From NCBI RefSeq assembly GCF_001682865.1, contig NZ_MAQX01000001.1:930001-994000 (forward strand): a stretch of 64,000 bases of DNA, given 5' to 3'. The stretch's first letter is position 1; each line of letters opens with the position of its first letter. Positions 15,615 to 25,010 of the stretch are shown piece after piece. The notes beneath the pieces were generated by a model, which did no database searches, was not told the origin of the DNA, and saw only the letters and a list, made by a program, of their open reading frames with translations. Origin of the DNA: Bacillus sp. FJAT-26390. Lineage in GTDB: Bacteria > Bacillota > Bacilli > Paenibacillales > Paenibacillaceae. The translations under genes and the position numbers were made by a program.

Positions 15615-17384
15615 TTATTTTACAGAATTCACTGCTTGTTTCTCAATTGCAGCAACAGTTGCATTAATGCGCCGGATGACCTCAGGATCGAATTTATGAT
15701 TCCGCTCATATGTGAGGAGACCGTTTACTTCCTGTTCGACATCGTAGAGCTGCGTGTAGCAAAATGCGCAAACGTACGGGTTCTCCAGCAGCGTTAACGT
15801 TAATCCTTCATACCGGGAGATGAATTCTTCCTCCGAACGCGGACGATCGCCATAACCCCAGCTCTTCTGATCGACTTGGCCTGGATTCCACCAAATGCCG
15901 CCATATTCACTGACGAAGTAAGGCTGGCCTTCGTATTTTTGACGATTGTCGAAGGTGACGAAACGATCTCCGCCGCTGCGCATTGCCTCATAATGTTGAG
16001 CAAATTTTTCCGGATTCTGTTCATAATCATGGACATCAAAAATATCTGTGATGACATGGAAATTGCCGCTCGTGTCAATGACTGGGCGAGTAGCATCCAA
16101 TGACTTGGTCACTTGGTAGGTAATGCGCAGCACCTCATCATTTTGTCGGGCGCCTTGCGGACCGTCCCACGTTTCATTGAACGGGCACCAGCCCACTAAA
16201 GCAGGGCTATTATAGTCGCGTTTGACGATCTCCATCCACTCAGGCAAAAATTGTTGAAGGCCAATTGCCGTCGTAATATCGAGACCCCAGTTCGCATGCT
16301 CGCCCCAAACGATGTAGCCCAATTGATCTGCCCAGTACAAAAAACGCGCCTCAAACACCTTCTCATGCAAGCGTGCGCCATTAAAACCAAGGCTCATTGA
16401 CAATTCAATGTCTCTTTTAAGATCTTCATCCGTTGGAGCCGTATAAATGCCTTCAGGATAGAAGCCTTGATCCAGCACCAAACGTTGGAATACAGGTTTG
16501 CCGTTAATGAGGATTGCATTGCTATCCCATTTTACAGAGCGAAGGCCAAAATAGCTTTCAACCGTATCGATGATTTTATCGTTATGTTGAAGAGATAAAG
16601 TCAGGTCATAAAGATTAGGCGAACCTATCTCCCACAAATGGCTTTCGGATAGCTTAACCGTCAAACGACCTTGATTGCCATTTACTACAGCGGATTGTAA
16701 GCCTACCGTTTTGCCGCCGAATTTTGCTTCTACAACAAAAGTTAAACCATCTGCCCCCAGAAACTCACCCTCGACATGAAGGGATTGATTCTCAGCATCC
16801 GGAGTGAGCTTGAAGGATTGCATATATTGTTCGGGTACGGACTCCAGCCATACGGTCTGCCAAATGCCAGTTGTTCTCGTATAGTCGCATCCATGGGAAT
16901 GATACATGCCCGATTGCTTGCCGCGAGGCTGCAAACCTGAACGGAGATCGTCTTCCGCACATACCGTTAACACATTTGTGCCGGCTTGGAGCAGGTGGGT
17001 GATATCAAGGGCAAAGGAAGAATAACCGCCACGATGCGTGCCTGCGGATTTTCCGTTCACCCACACCTCCGTTTCGTAATCGACCGCGCCAAAATGTATG
17101 AGTGTACGGCTGCCTTTCCATTCAGCAGGCATTTCGATTTCCTTGCGATACCAGACGGCTGGCATAAAATCTTTACTCTCAATGCCTGAAAGTTTGCTCT
17201 CCGGGCAGAAAGGGACGATAATTTTATCTTTTAGTGAAGAAGCTTCAAACAGATTGCGCTGCTTTCCGCTTTTGCCATAATCGATCTCAAATTCCCACTC
17301 GCCGTTCAGGTTGAGCCATTCGGAGCGAACCATCTGCGGACGCGGATATTCAGGTCTTGGAATAGGTTGTTTAGCTGCTGTCAC
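15615..17384 (-). CDS. Glycoside hydrolase family 2 enzyme (beta-glucuronidase/beta-galactosidase type)
   Basis: 589 residues with the GH2 plan: a sugar-binding jelly roll (LNGEWEFEIDYG; VWVNGKSAGTHRGGYSSFALD), an immunoglobulin-like domain, and a TIM barrel. The proposed acid/base glutamate lies in CPFNETWDGP (near residue 402) and the nucleophile in PYFVSEYGG (near 491). There is no signal peptide, so it is a cytoplasmic enzyme for imported oligosaccharides. The best start is GTG 17384: GAGGAGG lies 6 bases ahead. The ATG at 17405 would translate through that ribosome site. Substrate sugar cannot be decided. No transporter or regulator is adjacent. Confidence 0.85.
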   Translation of the reverse strand: MTAAKQPIPRPEYPRPQMVRSEWLNLNGEWEFEIDYGKSGKQRNLFEASSLKDKIIVPFCPESKLSGIESKDFMPAVWYRKEIEMPAEWKGSRTLIHFGAVDYETEVWVNGKSAGTHRGGYSSFALDITHLLQAGTNVLTVCAEDDLRSGLQPRGKQSGMYHSHGCDYTRTTGIWQTVWLESVPEQYMQSFKLTPDAENQSLHVEGEFLGADGLTFVVEAKFGGKTVGLQSAVVNGNQGRLTVKLSESHLWEIGSPNLYDLTLSLQHNDKIIDTVESYFGLRSVKWDSNAILINGKPVFQRLVLDQGFYPEGIYTAPTDEDLKRDIELSMSLGFNGARLHEKVFEARFLYWADQLGYIVWGEHANWGLDITTAIGLQQFLPEWMEIVKRDYNSPALVGWCPFNETWDGPQGARQNDEVLRITYQVTKSLDATRPVIDTSGNFHVITDIFDVHDYEQNPEKFAQHYEAMRSGGDRFVTFDNRQKYEGQPYFVSEYGGIWWNPGQVDQKSWGYGDRPRSEEEFISRYEGLTLTLLENPYVCAFCYTQLYDVEQEVNGLLTYERNHKFDPEVIRRINATVAAIEKQAVNSVK

Positions 17385-17404
17385 AATAATCCTCCTCGTA
17401 ATCA

Positions 17405-17714
17405 TGTTAATTTTAAAGTTAATTATAAAAGATGTATTTCAAGGAAATCGACTCAAAACCAGTATATGAAAACGATTATAGGGTTGTCAACAACGAATAT
17501 TCGTAAATAATCATCCTTATTGATAACTTTAAGGTTAATCTAAAACATTTTCGAGGCTTCATCCTAAACCTTTCCGCAACCGGCTTATGGCTAAGCGATT
17601 TGCTGCTAGCCGGTTGTTATTGGGATAGGGGTTTATCTTTTTTCTTAGTCAGAATCCATACCGTTAATCATTCCTATCACGCGTTTGTATAAAATAATCA
17701 CAATAGAATGAGCA
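17405..17714. other. Intergenic region with inverted repeat and two TTTAA-GTTAAT motifs
   Basis: Upstream of the leftward GH2 gene the similar motifs TTTTAAAGTTAATTA (near 17411) and ACTTTAAGGTTAATC (near 17526) may be regulator sites. A hairpin AACCGGCT (17578-17585) with AGCCGGTT (17608-17615) lies between them and the rightward promoter. No gene is seen. Confidence 0.4.
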
Positions 17715-17777
17715 TTGTATTCACTATCCATGATGTTATAATTGCTCATGAGCGAGATGAGAATGATAATCATTAAT
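17715..17777 (+). promoter_or_regulatory. Promoter with Fur box for the siderophore-binding protein gene
   Basis: TTGTAT (17715-17720) and TATAAT (17737-17742) are 16 bases apart. Immediately downstream, 17759-17777 matches 16 of 19 positions of the classic Fur box GATAATGATAATCATTATC. Binding of iron-loaded Fur there would block transcription, so the gene should be induced by iron starvation. Confidence 0.82.
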
Positions 17778-17819
17778 GACATTTCGTTACTACCATACAT
17801 ACACAGGAGTGGGTTAAAC

Positions 17820-18851
17820 ATGTTTCTGCATGCAGGTTCGCGCAACAACATACGAAGAGGTCTCCTTGCGCTTCTAATTATCATTACGGTGCTCGCAGGC
17901 TGCAGCACTTCGCGAGAGAAGAACGTTTCTGAAGAAACAACGAACAATGGAAATGCACAAACAGACACAGCAGCAAAGAACGACGAGAGCGTACAGGCAA
18001 GTGACAGCGGAACACGGATCGTAAAGGATTTTTTCGGAGAGGTTGAAATTCCGGTTAAACCAAAGCGTATTGCGGCCATCTATTTGGAGGATTATTTAGT
18101 TGCCCTTGGCGTGGAGCCAGTCGTACAGTGGTACCATCCTTCTTGGGGCAAACAGGAATATTTAAATCTAAACGCCCCTGAATTCGATATAACGGGTAAT
18201 ATTGAAGCGCTGCTGGATGCAGAGCCTGATCTCATCATTACCGATGGCTACGCGGATCAAGCAATCTATGAGAAATATTCTAAAATCGCTCCAACATACC
18301 GGATGCCTGATGAGATTTTAATGGGCAAATCGTCTGAAATTCTCTTAACCATTGCTGATCTCATAGGCGAAAAAGATAAGGCGGCAGGTCTGTTGAAGGA
18401 TTACGAGCAAACCATCGCAGATACAAAAGAGAAGCTGCAAGCGGCCATCGGGAACGAATCCGTTGCTGTCATGCGACTTAATATCGGGGAGACAGACCTC
18501 AATTTGCTCGGCATTAAAAACAAATTCGTCGGCTCTATCCTGTACAAAGAGTTAGGATTAACGCCGCCAAAGATGGTCGCAGAAATGGAGAACTTCATTG
18601 AGAACATCTCCATGGAGAAGATCCCTGATCTGAATGCGGATCATATCATTATTTTGACTTCAAACGGAAGCTGGACGTCGCCTGAGAATAAAGAATCTAT
18701 CGATGGATTAATGAATAGTCCAATCTGGCAAAGCGTTCCTGCGGTCAAGAAAGGTAACATTTATCAAGTTGAACGGACATACTGGCAAACGGGTGCATTT
18801 AAAGCTAATCTGCTCAAGATCGAGGATTTAAAACGATTATTGCTGAAATAA
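17820..18851 (+). CDS. Iron-siderophore ABC transporter substrate-binding lipoprotein
   Basis: 343 residues from ATG 17820 (CAGGAGTGGG upstream; the longer open frame from 17742 would cross the Fur box). A signal peptide ends in the lipobox VLAGC, followed by a Ser/Thr/Asn-rich tether. The mature part is a FeuA/FhuD-type binding protein: KRIAAIYLEDYLVALGVEPV, EPDLIITDGYAD, and the late segment NLLGIKNKFVGSILYKELGL. It captures a ferric siderophore at the membrane surface. No permease or ATPase genes are nearby, so it must work with a transporter encoded elsewhere. The next gene is its probable regulator, whose sensor domain is a paralogue of this protein. Confidence 0.88.
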   Translation: MFLHAGSRNNIRRGLLALLIIITVLAGCSTSREKNVSEETTNNGNAQTDTAAKNDESVQASDSGTRIVKDFFGEVEIPVKPKRIAAIYLEDYLVALGVEPVVQWYHPSWGKQEYLNLNAPEFDITGNIEALLDAEPDLIITDGYADQAIYEKYSKIAPTYRMPDEILMGKSSEILLTIADLIGEKDKAAGLLKDYEQTIADTKEKLQAAIGNESVAVMRLNIGETDLNLLGIKNKFVGSILYKELGLTPPKMVAEMENFIENISMEKIPDLNADHIIILTSNGSWTSPENKESIDGLMNSPIWQSVPAVKKGNIYQVERTYWQTGAFKANLLKIEDLKRLLLK

Positions 18852-18885
18852 CAGAAAAGCGGCAATCACTTGGCATCATTTGTCC

Positions 18886-18925
18886 GAAGAGCATTTCAAC
18901 CTACAGTTGAAGTGCTCTTCTTTAT
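18886..18925 (+). terminator. Terminator after the binding-protein gene
   Basis: GAAGAGCATTTCAAC (18886-18900) pairs with GTTGAAGTGCTCTTC (18906-18920) with one mismatch, followed by TTTAT. The right arm contains the -35 box of the next gene's promoter, so the two elements are physically merged. Confidence 0.75.
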
Positions 18926-18956
18926 CGTTTATAGTATTTAAATGATAATCGTTCTC
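18907..18956 (+). promoter_or_regulatory. Promoter and Fur-like box of the Btr-like regulator gene
   Basis: TTGAAG (18907-18912) and TATAGT (18930-18935) are 17 bases apart. The stretch 18938-18956, with core ATGATAATC, matches 14 of 19 Fur-box positions just after the -10 box. The regulator should therefore be made mainly under low iron. Confidence 0.65.
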
Positions 18957-18982
18957 ACATGAGGGAAGGGACGGGTAAATCT

Positions 18983-20596
18983 ATGCGAGAGACTAACCCC
19001 GACAGGAAAGCTTCTGTTAACAAGCTCTATCGCTTAATCAGAGTCGTTTATAAGGAATTTGGACCACATGAACAACTGAAAGTGTGTAAAAAAGAAGACT
19101 TTCTATTACATATTTTTATGGACGGCGGAGGGCGCTTGGTTCTAGATGGACTTGGCTATCTTATCGAGCGTGGCAAATGCTTCATCTCTGAGCCAGGTAT
19201 GACAGTCGCATGCGAAGCCTACAAACAAGGACTTTCCTATTATGAACTGGCCTTCGAGGTGCAATATATTGGACAAGGAGAGCAAGCCAGCTTGGAAAAA
19301 GGGTCGTACGAAACGTTCCCATGTATAGGTGAAGTTGAATGCGAACCGTTCTCCCAATGCTTGGAATTGATTGAGACGCTATTTAAACATTCCTTATCAG
19401 AAGCTAACGATGAGCTGTCCATGATCGATCAAAACATCTGTTTTCAAGAGCTGCTTCGCATGATTCTCAGGCAAAATCTCACCGCATCACACGCCCAGAG
19501 CAGCCGCGATGCCGTTGAGGCCACCATTGATCAGCTTCGCCGTGATTACCGCAGCGAGTGGTCGGTAAGTCAGCTCGCAGAGATGGCTGATGTTGGTCGT
19601 TGGCAGTATACACGACTGTTCAAAGAGATGACGGGTCAGGTTCCGCTGCAGTATTTGTCCGGCATCCGAATTGACCAAGCCAAGCATCTGCTGCAAGAGA
19701 CCGATGACCGTTTATTTGACATCGCACAGAACGCCGGATTCGGCAATGAATTTTATTTTAACCGCCGTTTCAAGCAATCGGTTGGCCTTTCGCCAGGTCA
19801 ATATCGGCGGCATTACCGGGAGGATATTCGCGTCTTCGCTCCTTTTCTTGAGGATTTTCTAGTGACGCTTGGCGTGACGCCGATCCTCCAATGCTCCATA
19901 TCGAATTGGGGAAAACAGTCCTATTTGGGACTCGAGCATATTCCAGCTGTTGATTTGTTCGTTACACAAACGGTCCAGCTTCCGCTGAAGCCGGATTTTA
20001 TTATAGTTGACGTTGGGTTTCAGGAAAAATGGGATCAAAATTTATTCGAGGAAAAGTTCCCGCTTTATAAAATGTCCAATCAAGGAGAAGACTGGCAGGA
20101 GACTTTACGAACGATGGCCGATTTGATCGGCAGGGGCAAGAGCGCCAAGGTTGTTGATATTATATCCGACTATGAACATAAAGCAGATGCCGCCCGGAAA
20201 AAGCTTCGCTCCATCCGGCATCAAACGACTGTTTTTCTTCGAGTCAATGCGCAAGGGATCTTATTGTATGGCGGTCCCGATAAAAGCTATACAGGTCCCG
20301 TTCTATACAAGGATTTGGAATTGACGCCTCATCCGCTTGTACATCAACTAACGAATAACGCAAGGTTTGCCGAGCTTACAGTCGAACAGCTTGCACAGCT
20401 TGATGCCGATAACTTGTTCGTCACGTTCGAGATTTCAGACCATGAGAAGAAGAAGCTTTTTGCGTCATCCGTCTGGCAATCCCTATCCGCTGTACGCAGT
20501 AACCGCGTGTTCGAGGTCGATTTTCTCAGCTGGATGAATTACGGCGTCCTCTCGCATGGCAAAAAAATCGATGACGTCCTGCGTGCGCTTGCCTAA
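18983..20596 (+). CDS. AraC-type regulator fused to a siderophore-binding domain (Btr-like)
   Basis: About 537 residues. An N-terminal cupin-like region is followed by a double helix-turn-helix AraC domain (WSVSQLAEMADVGRWQYTRLF, then DDRLFDIAQNAGFGN, LSPGQYRR; roughly 190-285). The last 250 residues form a FeuA-like binding domain without signal peptide. In Bacillus subtilis Btr has this plan and activates siderophore uptake when its ligand is bound. Here the sensor domain shares short segments with the adjacent lipoprotein (LEDFLVTLGVTP against LEDYLVALGVEP; WGKQSYLGL against WGKQEYLNL; a VLYKDLELTP segment), so both probably recognise the same siderophore. ATG 18983, after GGGACGGG, is preferred over ATG 18959, which has no ribosome site. 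Confidence 0.87.
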   Translation: MRETNPDRKASVNKLYRLIRVVYKEFGPHEQLKVCKKEDFLLHIFMDGGGRLVLDGLGYLIERGKCFISEPGMTVACEAYKQGLSYYELAFEVQYIGQGEQASLEKGSYETFPCIGEVECEPFSQCLELIETLFKHSLSEANDELSMIDQNICFQELLRMILRQNLTASHAQSSRDAVEATIDQLRRDYRSEWSVSQLAEMADVGRWQYTRLFKEMTGQVPLQYLSGIRIDQAKHLLQETDDRLFDIAQNAGFGNEFYFNRRFKQSVGLSPGQYRRHYREDIRVFAPFLEDFLVTLGVTPILQCSISNWGKQSYLGLEHIPAVDLFVTQTVQLPLKPDFIIVDVGFQEKWDQNLFEEKFPLYKMSNQGEDWQETLRTMADLIGRGKSAKVVDIISDYEHKADAARKKLRSIRHQTTVFLRVNAQGILLYGGPDKSYTGPVLYKDLELTPHPLVHQLTNNARFAELTVEQLAQLDADNLFVTFEISDHEKKKLFASSVWQSLSAVRSNRVFEVDFLSWMNYGVLSHGKKIDDVLRALA

Positions 20597-20639
20597 CAAT
20601 CAGTAACGGCATAAGTAATATTCAATCAAGCAGCGCACG

Positions 20640-20672
20640 GAATCCGCATGAACAGCGGATTCTATTTTTTTT
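20640..20672 (+). terminator. Terminator after the Btr-like gene
   Basis: GAATCCGC (20640-20647) pairs perfectly with GCGGATTC (20655-20662), followed by TATTTTTTTT. The 275 bases from here to the GH87 start contain a TATAAT at 20763-20768 but no clear -35 box and no recognisable structured RNA or gene. Confidence 0.85.
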
Positions 20673-20947
20673 AGCAGAACAGCTGGCACGGTTACCGTAT
20701 GATCGTGGAAATGCATACATATTCCGTAATATTGCATCTTATAGCTTGGGCCGCTCAGTCTCTATAATGAGAGTGTATGACAGGGAAAAGAGTATCCTCT
20801 GCCATGCCAAAATCGTCAAGCGGGGAGGGAGAACCGGAACGAAGGTGAACGCTTATAAGCGAGATGCTCTGATTTGTAACCGCTATCATTTTATGAATGG
20901 AATTGCACTCCGTTTCTCGCACCGACAACTTATTGAGGAGGAATATA

Positions 20948-23900
20948 ATGCGCAACAAGTATGTCGCATGGTCGCTTGTCATTGCCATGCTGATCTCAAG
21001 CTTATACCTGTCTGCGGGGCCTTTCGCTCCCGTTTCTGCTGCAGGCGGACCTAATCTTACGTTAGGGAAAAACATAACCGCCAGCGGTCAATCCCAAACA
21101 TACAGCCCGAGCAACGTGAAAGACAGTAATCAGGCAACTTACTGGGAAAGCACGAACAGCGCCTTCCCGCAATGGATTCAAGTCGATCTTGGCGCAAATA
21201 CGAGCATAGACCAGATCGTTTTGAAGATTCCGGCAGGCTGGGAGGCGCGGACACAAACCATCGCCATTCAAGGGAGTACAAACAGCACGACGTTTACGAA
21301 TATTGTTAGTCCATCGGCTTATGCGTTTAACCCTTCGATTGACAACAATTCGGTTACAATCAGCTTTGGAGCAGCAAGCACACGTTATGTTCGGTTAGAA
21401 GTAACAGGCAATACAGGCTGGCCGGCAGCCCAGCTATCCGAAATCGAAATTTATGGCGAGAGCGGACCGGCGCCGACACCAACGCCAACACCCGCGCCAT
21501 CGGGCACTTACCAAGCGGAGTCCGCTGCATTGTCCGGCGGGGCAAAAGTAAACACGGACCACACCGGTTACTCCGGAACAGGCTTTGTTGACGGGTACTG
21601 GGCACAGGGCGCTGCAACAACGTTTACGGTCAACGTAGCAGAAGCAGGCAGCCGTAACGTGACGCTGAAATACGCCAATGCGAGCGGAAGCGCAAAGACG
21701 ATTACCATTTACGTCAACGGTGCAAAAATTCGTCAATCCTCGCTGCCTAGTCTAGCAAACTGGGATACATGGGGCACCAGCATTGAATCGCTTAGCCTGA
21801 ATGCGGGCAGCAATACGATCGCATACAAATACGATGCAGGCGATTCAGGGAACGTTAACCTAGACCAAATCTTGGTAGCCGCGACCACGAGCACCACGCC
21901 AACGCCTACATTAACGCCATCGGCTACACCGGCGCCGACAACGGCTCCAACACCGACGCCTACATCAACTCCAGTTCCAACTCCAACGACTACACCTACA
22001 CCAACATCAACGCCGACAGCTCCACCTGGCGGCAACATTGCGATTGGCAAATCGATTAGCGCATCCTCCAGCACACAAACATTCGTAGCTGCAAACGCAA
22101 ACGATAACAACGCCGCAACCTACTGGGAAGGCGGCAGCTCAAGCGTACTGACGCTCGATCTTGGAGCAAACCATAATGTTACATCCATCGTGCTTAAATT
22201 GAACCCGTCCACCGCATGGAGCACGCGCACCCAGTCGATTCAAGTGCTGGGACATAATCAGAATACAACGACCTTTAGCAATCTAGTTTCAGAACAATCG
22301 TATACGTTCAATCCTGCCACCGATAACACGGTGACCATTCCGGTGACGGCGACTGTAAAACGTCTGCAGCTTAACATTACGTCGAATTCCGGCGCTCCCG
22401 GCGGGCAAATCGCCGAGTTCCAAGTTTACGGCACGCCAGCGCCAAACCCGGATTTGACCATTACAGAAATGTCATGGGCACCAGCTTCACCGGTAGAAAC
22501 CAGCGCCATTACGCTGAACGCGACCGTTAAGAACACTGGCAATGCCAGCTCTGCTTCAACTACGGTCAATTTTTACCTGAACAACACGCTTGCGGGATCT
22601 GCGCCAGTTGGCGTACTGGCAGCAGGCGCCTCGGCTACCGTATCACTGAATGCAGGGACGAAAGCCGCTGCTGCGTACTCGGTCAGCGCCATCGTTGATG
22701 AGAGCAACGCCATTATTGAGCAAAACGACGCGAACAACAGCTTTGCAAACCCATCTTCGCTCATCGTTGCTCCCGTTGCCAGCTCCGACTTAGTCGGAAC
22801 GGTTTCTTGGACGCCTAGCAATCCGGTTGCCAATAATGCGGTCACTTTTAACGTCAGTCTTAAAAACCAAGGAAACCTGCCTTCGGCTAGCGGTGCTCAC
22901 GGGATCACCATCGTGTTAAAAAATGCTGCCGGAGCAACGATTCAAACCTATAACGGAACTTATAACGGAGCCTTGGCTGCGGGGGCATCCGCGAATGTTG
23001 CCATCCCTGGAACATGGACAGCGGCAACCGGCAACTACACGATAACAACATCGGTAGCAGCTGATGCTAATGAATTGTTAATTAAACAGGCTAACAACGT
23101 AAGCTCATCACCTCTAGTCGTCTACTCCGCTCGTGGCGCAAGCATGCCATATAGCCGATATGATACGGATGACGCAACGAGAGGCGGAGGCGCCACGCTG
23201 CAGTCCGCGCCAACATTTGATCAAGCGCTAATTGCTTCAGAAGCTTCAGGCCAGCGTTATGTTGCATTGCCTACGAATGGCTCCTACTTGCAATGGACGG
23301 TTCGTCAAGGCGATACAGGCGCTGGGGTAACGATGCGATTTACGATGCCTGACTCGGCAGATGGAATGGGACTGAGCGGTTCACTTGACGTTTACGTAAA
23401 CGGAGTTAAAGCCAAGACCGTGCCGTTGACATCCTATTACAACTGGCAATATTTCTCTAGCGATCAACCCGCAGATACACCTGCTGGAGGACGCCCGCTT
23501 TTCCGTTTTGATGAGGTACACTGGAAGCTAGATACCCCGCTTCAAGCTGGCGACACGATTCGAATCCAAAAGAGCAGCGCCGATAGCCTGGAATATGGCG
23601 TTGACTTCCTCGAAATCGAGCCGGTTCCCGCTGCAATTGCCCGTCCGGCAAACTCCGTATCCGTAACGGATTTTGGCGCGATAGCCAATGATGGATTAGA
23701 TGATCTTGCAGCGTTTGAAGCGACAGTAACAGCTGCGGTTACATCAGGAAAAACGTTATACATTCCAGAAGGAACCTTCCATCTAGGGAACATGTGGAAG
23801 ATTGGGTCGGTCAGCAATATGATCGATGATATCACGATTGCAGGCGCCGGCATCTGGCATACGAATATTCAGTTTACGAACCCGAATTCGGCTTCCGGCG

Positions 23901-24835
23901 GCATTTCGTTCCGTGTCAAAGGCAAGCTTGATTTCAGCCATATTTATATGAATTCAAAATTGCGCTCGCGTTACCACGAGAATGCAATCTATAAAGGCTT
24001 TATGGACAATTTCGGTAAAAATTCAAAAGTGCACAATGTATGGGTTGAGCATTTTGAATGCGGGTTCTGGGTAGGGGATTACGCTCATACGCCGGCAATC
24101 TTTGCTGATGGCCTAATTATTGAGAACAGCCGAATTAGAAACAACCTTGCCGACGGCGTCAACTTCGCCCAAGGAACAAGCAATTCGACCGTTCGCAATA
24201 GCAGCGTCAGAAACAACGGAGACGACGGCCTTGCCGTATGGACGAGTAACGTCAATGGCGCGCCTGCGGGCGTAAATAATACGTTCTCCTTTAACACGAT
24301 TGAGAACAATTGGCGCGCAGCAGGCATTGCGTTTTTTGGAGGAGGAGGACACAAGGCAACAAACAATATCATCATCGATACAGTAGGCGGTTCTGGCATT
24401 AGAATGAACACCGTGTTCCCGGGTTACCACTTCCAGAACAATACCGGCATTCTTTTCTCGGATACGACTATTATGAACAGCGGTACGAGTAAAGACCTTT
24501 ACAACGGGGAGCGCGGCGCGATCGATCTAGAGGCTTCAAACGATTCTATCAAAAATGTAACCTTTACCAACATCGATATTATTAACACGCAGCGCAGTGC
24601 GATTCAGTTCGGATACGGCGGCGGATTTGAAAATATCGTATTCAACAACATCAACATCAACGGTACTGGTCTCGATGGAATATTAACCTCTAGGTTCACA
24701 TCGCCACATAAGGGAGCGGCCATCTACACCTATACCGGCAATGGCTCTGCTACGTTTAACAATCTAACGACCAGCAATATCGCTAATCCTAACGTGAATT
24801 ACATCCAAAACGGTTTTGGTTTGATCATTCAATAA
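20948..24835 (+). CDS. Secreted GH87 alpha-1,3-glucanase (mycodextranase) with carbohydrate-binding modules
   Basis: 1295 residues from ATG 20948 (GAGGAGGAATATA ahead). A signal peptide ends near VSAAGG. Domains in order: a discoidin/F5-8C module (about 35-175), a Pro/Thr linker, a CBM6-like module (about 185-310), a longer Pro/Thr linker, a second discoidin module (about 360-500), two CARDB-like domains (about 505-720), an unassigned beta-sandwich (about 720-900) and a right-handed beta-helix catalytic domain to the end. Candidate catalytic aspartates are Asp1069 (NLADGVNF) and Asp1092/Asp1093 (NNGDDGLAVW), whose spacing fits the Asp triad described for Paenibacillus GH87 enzymes. It would hydrolyse alpha-1,3-glucan of fungal cell walls or dental-type mutan. 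It is a lone gene. Confidence 0.88.
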   Translation: MRNKYVAWSLVIAMLISSLYLSAGPFAPVSAAGGPNLTLGKNITASGQSQTYSPSNVKDSNQATYWESTNSAFPQWIQVDLGANTSIDQIVLKIPAGWEARTQTIAIQGSTNSTTFTNIVSPSAYAFNPSIDNNSVTISFGAASTRYVRLEVTGNTGWPAAQLSEIEIYGESGPAPTPTPTPAPSGTYQAESAALSGGAKVNTDHTGYSGTGFVDGYWAQGAATTFTVNVAEAGSRNVTLKYANASGSAKTITIYVNGAKIRQSSLPSLANWDTWGTSIESLSLNAGSNTIAYKYDAGDSGNVNLDQILVAATTSTTPTPTLTPSATPAPTTAPTPTPTSTPVPTPTTTPTPTSTPTAPPGGNIAIGKSISASSSTQTFVAANANDNNAATYWEGGSSSVLTLDLGANHNVTSIVLKLNPSTAWSTRTQSIQVLGHNQNTTTFSNLVSEQSYTFNPATDNTVTIPVTATVKRLQLNITSNSGAPGGQIAEFQVYGTPAPNPDLTITEMSWAPASPVETSAITLNATVKNTGNASSASTTVNFYLNNTLAGSAPVGVLAAGASATVSLNAGTKAAAAYSVSAIVDESNAIIEQNDANNSFANPSSLIVAPVASSDLVGTVSWTPSNPVANNAVTFNVSLKNQGNLPSASGAHGITIVLKNAAGATIQTYNGTYNGALAAGASANVAIPGTWTAATGNYTITTSVAADANELLIKQANNVSSSPLVVYSARGASMPYSRYDTDDATRGGGATLQSAPTFDQALIASEASGQRYVALPTNGSYLQWTVRQGDTGAGVTMRFTMPDSADGMGLSGSLDVYVNGVKAKTVPLTSYYNWQYFSSDQPADTPAGGRPLFRFDEVHWKLDTPLQAGDTIRIQKSSADSLEYGVDFLEIEPVPAAIARPANSVSVTDFGAIANDGLDDLAAFEATVTAAVTSGKTLYIPEGTFHLGNMWKIGSVSNMIDDITIAGAGIWHTNIQFTNPNSASGGISFRVKGKLDFSHIYMNSKLRSRYHENAIYKGFMDNFGKNSKVHNVWVEHFECGFWVGDYAHTPAIFADGLIIENSRIRNNLADGVNFAQGTSNSTVRNSSVRNNGDDGLAVWTSNVNGAPAGVNNTFSFNTIENNWRAAGIAFFGGGGHKATNNIIIDTVGGSGIRMNTVFPGYHFQNNTGILFSDTTIMNSGTSKDLYNGERGAIDLEASNDSIKNVTFTNIDIINTQRSAIQFGYGGGFENIVFNNININGTGLDGILTSRFTSPHKGAAIYTYTGNGSATFNNLTTSNIANPNVNYIQNGFGLIIQ

Positions 24836-24848
24836 AAATGGGCAGTGG

Positions 24849-24877
24849 GGGGAGTTTTTCGAAACTCCTCCTTTTTA
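24849..24877 (+). terminator. Terminator after the glucanase gene
   Basis: GGAGTTT (24851-24857) pairs with AAACTCC (24862-24868) around a TTCG loop, followed by a T-rich run. Confidence 0.8.
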
Positions 24878-24922
24878 TATTTTGGCTTAATGCAAACAAT
24901 GGAAGAAAATGATTTTACCATT

Positions 24923-24965
24923 AACGAACAATGTTCTTTACGAACATTGTTCGTTATGATATAAC
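24923..24965 (+). promoter_or_regulatory. Operator and promoter of the TetX-like monooxygenase
   Basis: A perfect 14-base inverted repeat, AACGAACAATGTTC (24923-24936) and its complement (24942-24955), with a 5-base spacer. A promoter is laid across it: TTTACG (24937-24942) and TATAAC (24960-24965), 17 bases apart. The site therefore covers the -35 and spacer regions. The TetR-family gene at 26235 is the obvious candidate repressor. Confidence 0.8.
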
Positions 24966-25010
24966 TAGAGCAAGCCTTTAATAAACTATGCGAATTCCGA
25001 GGTGCTTAGC

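Noticed and set aside
21733..22110. 125-residue minus-strand frame over the Pro/Thr linker of the glucanase
   Set aside because: Low-complexity Val/Gly text produced by reading the repetitive linker backwards.
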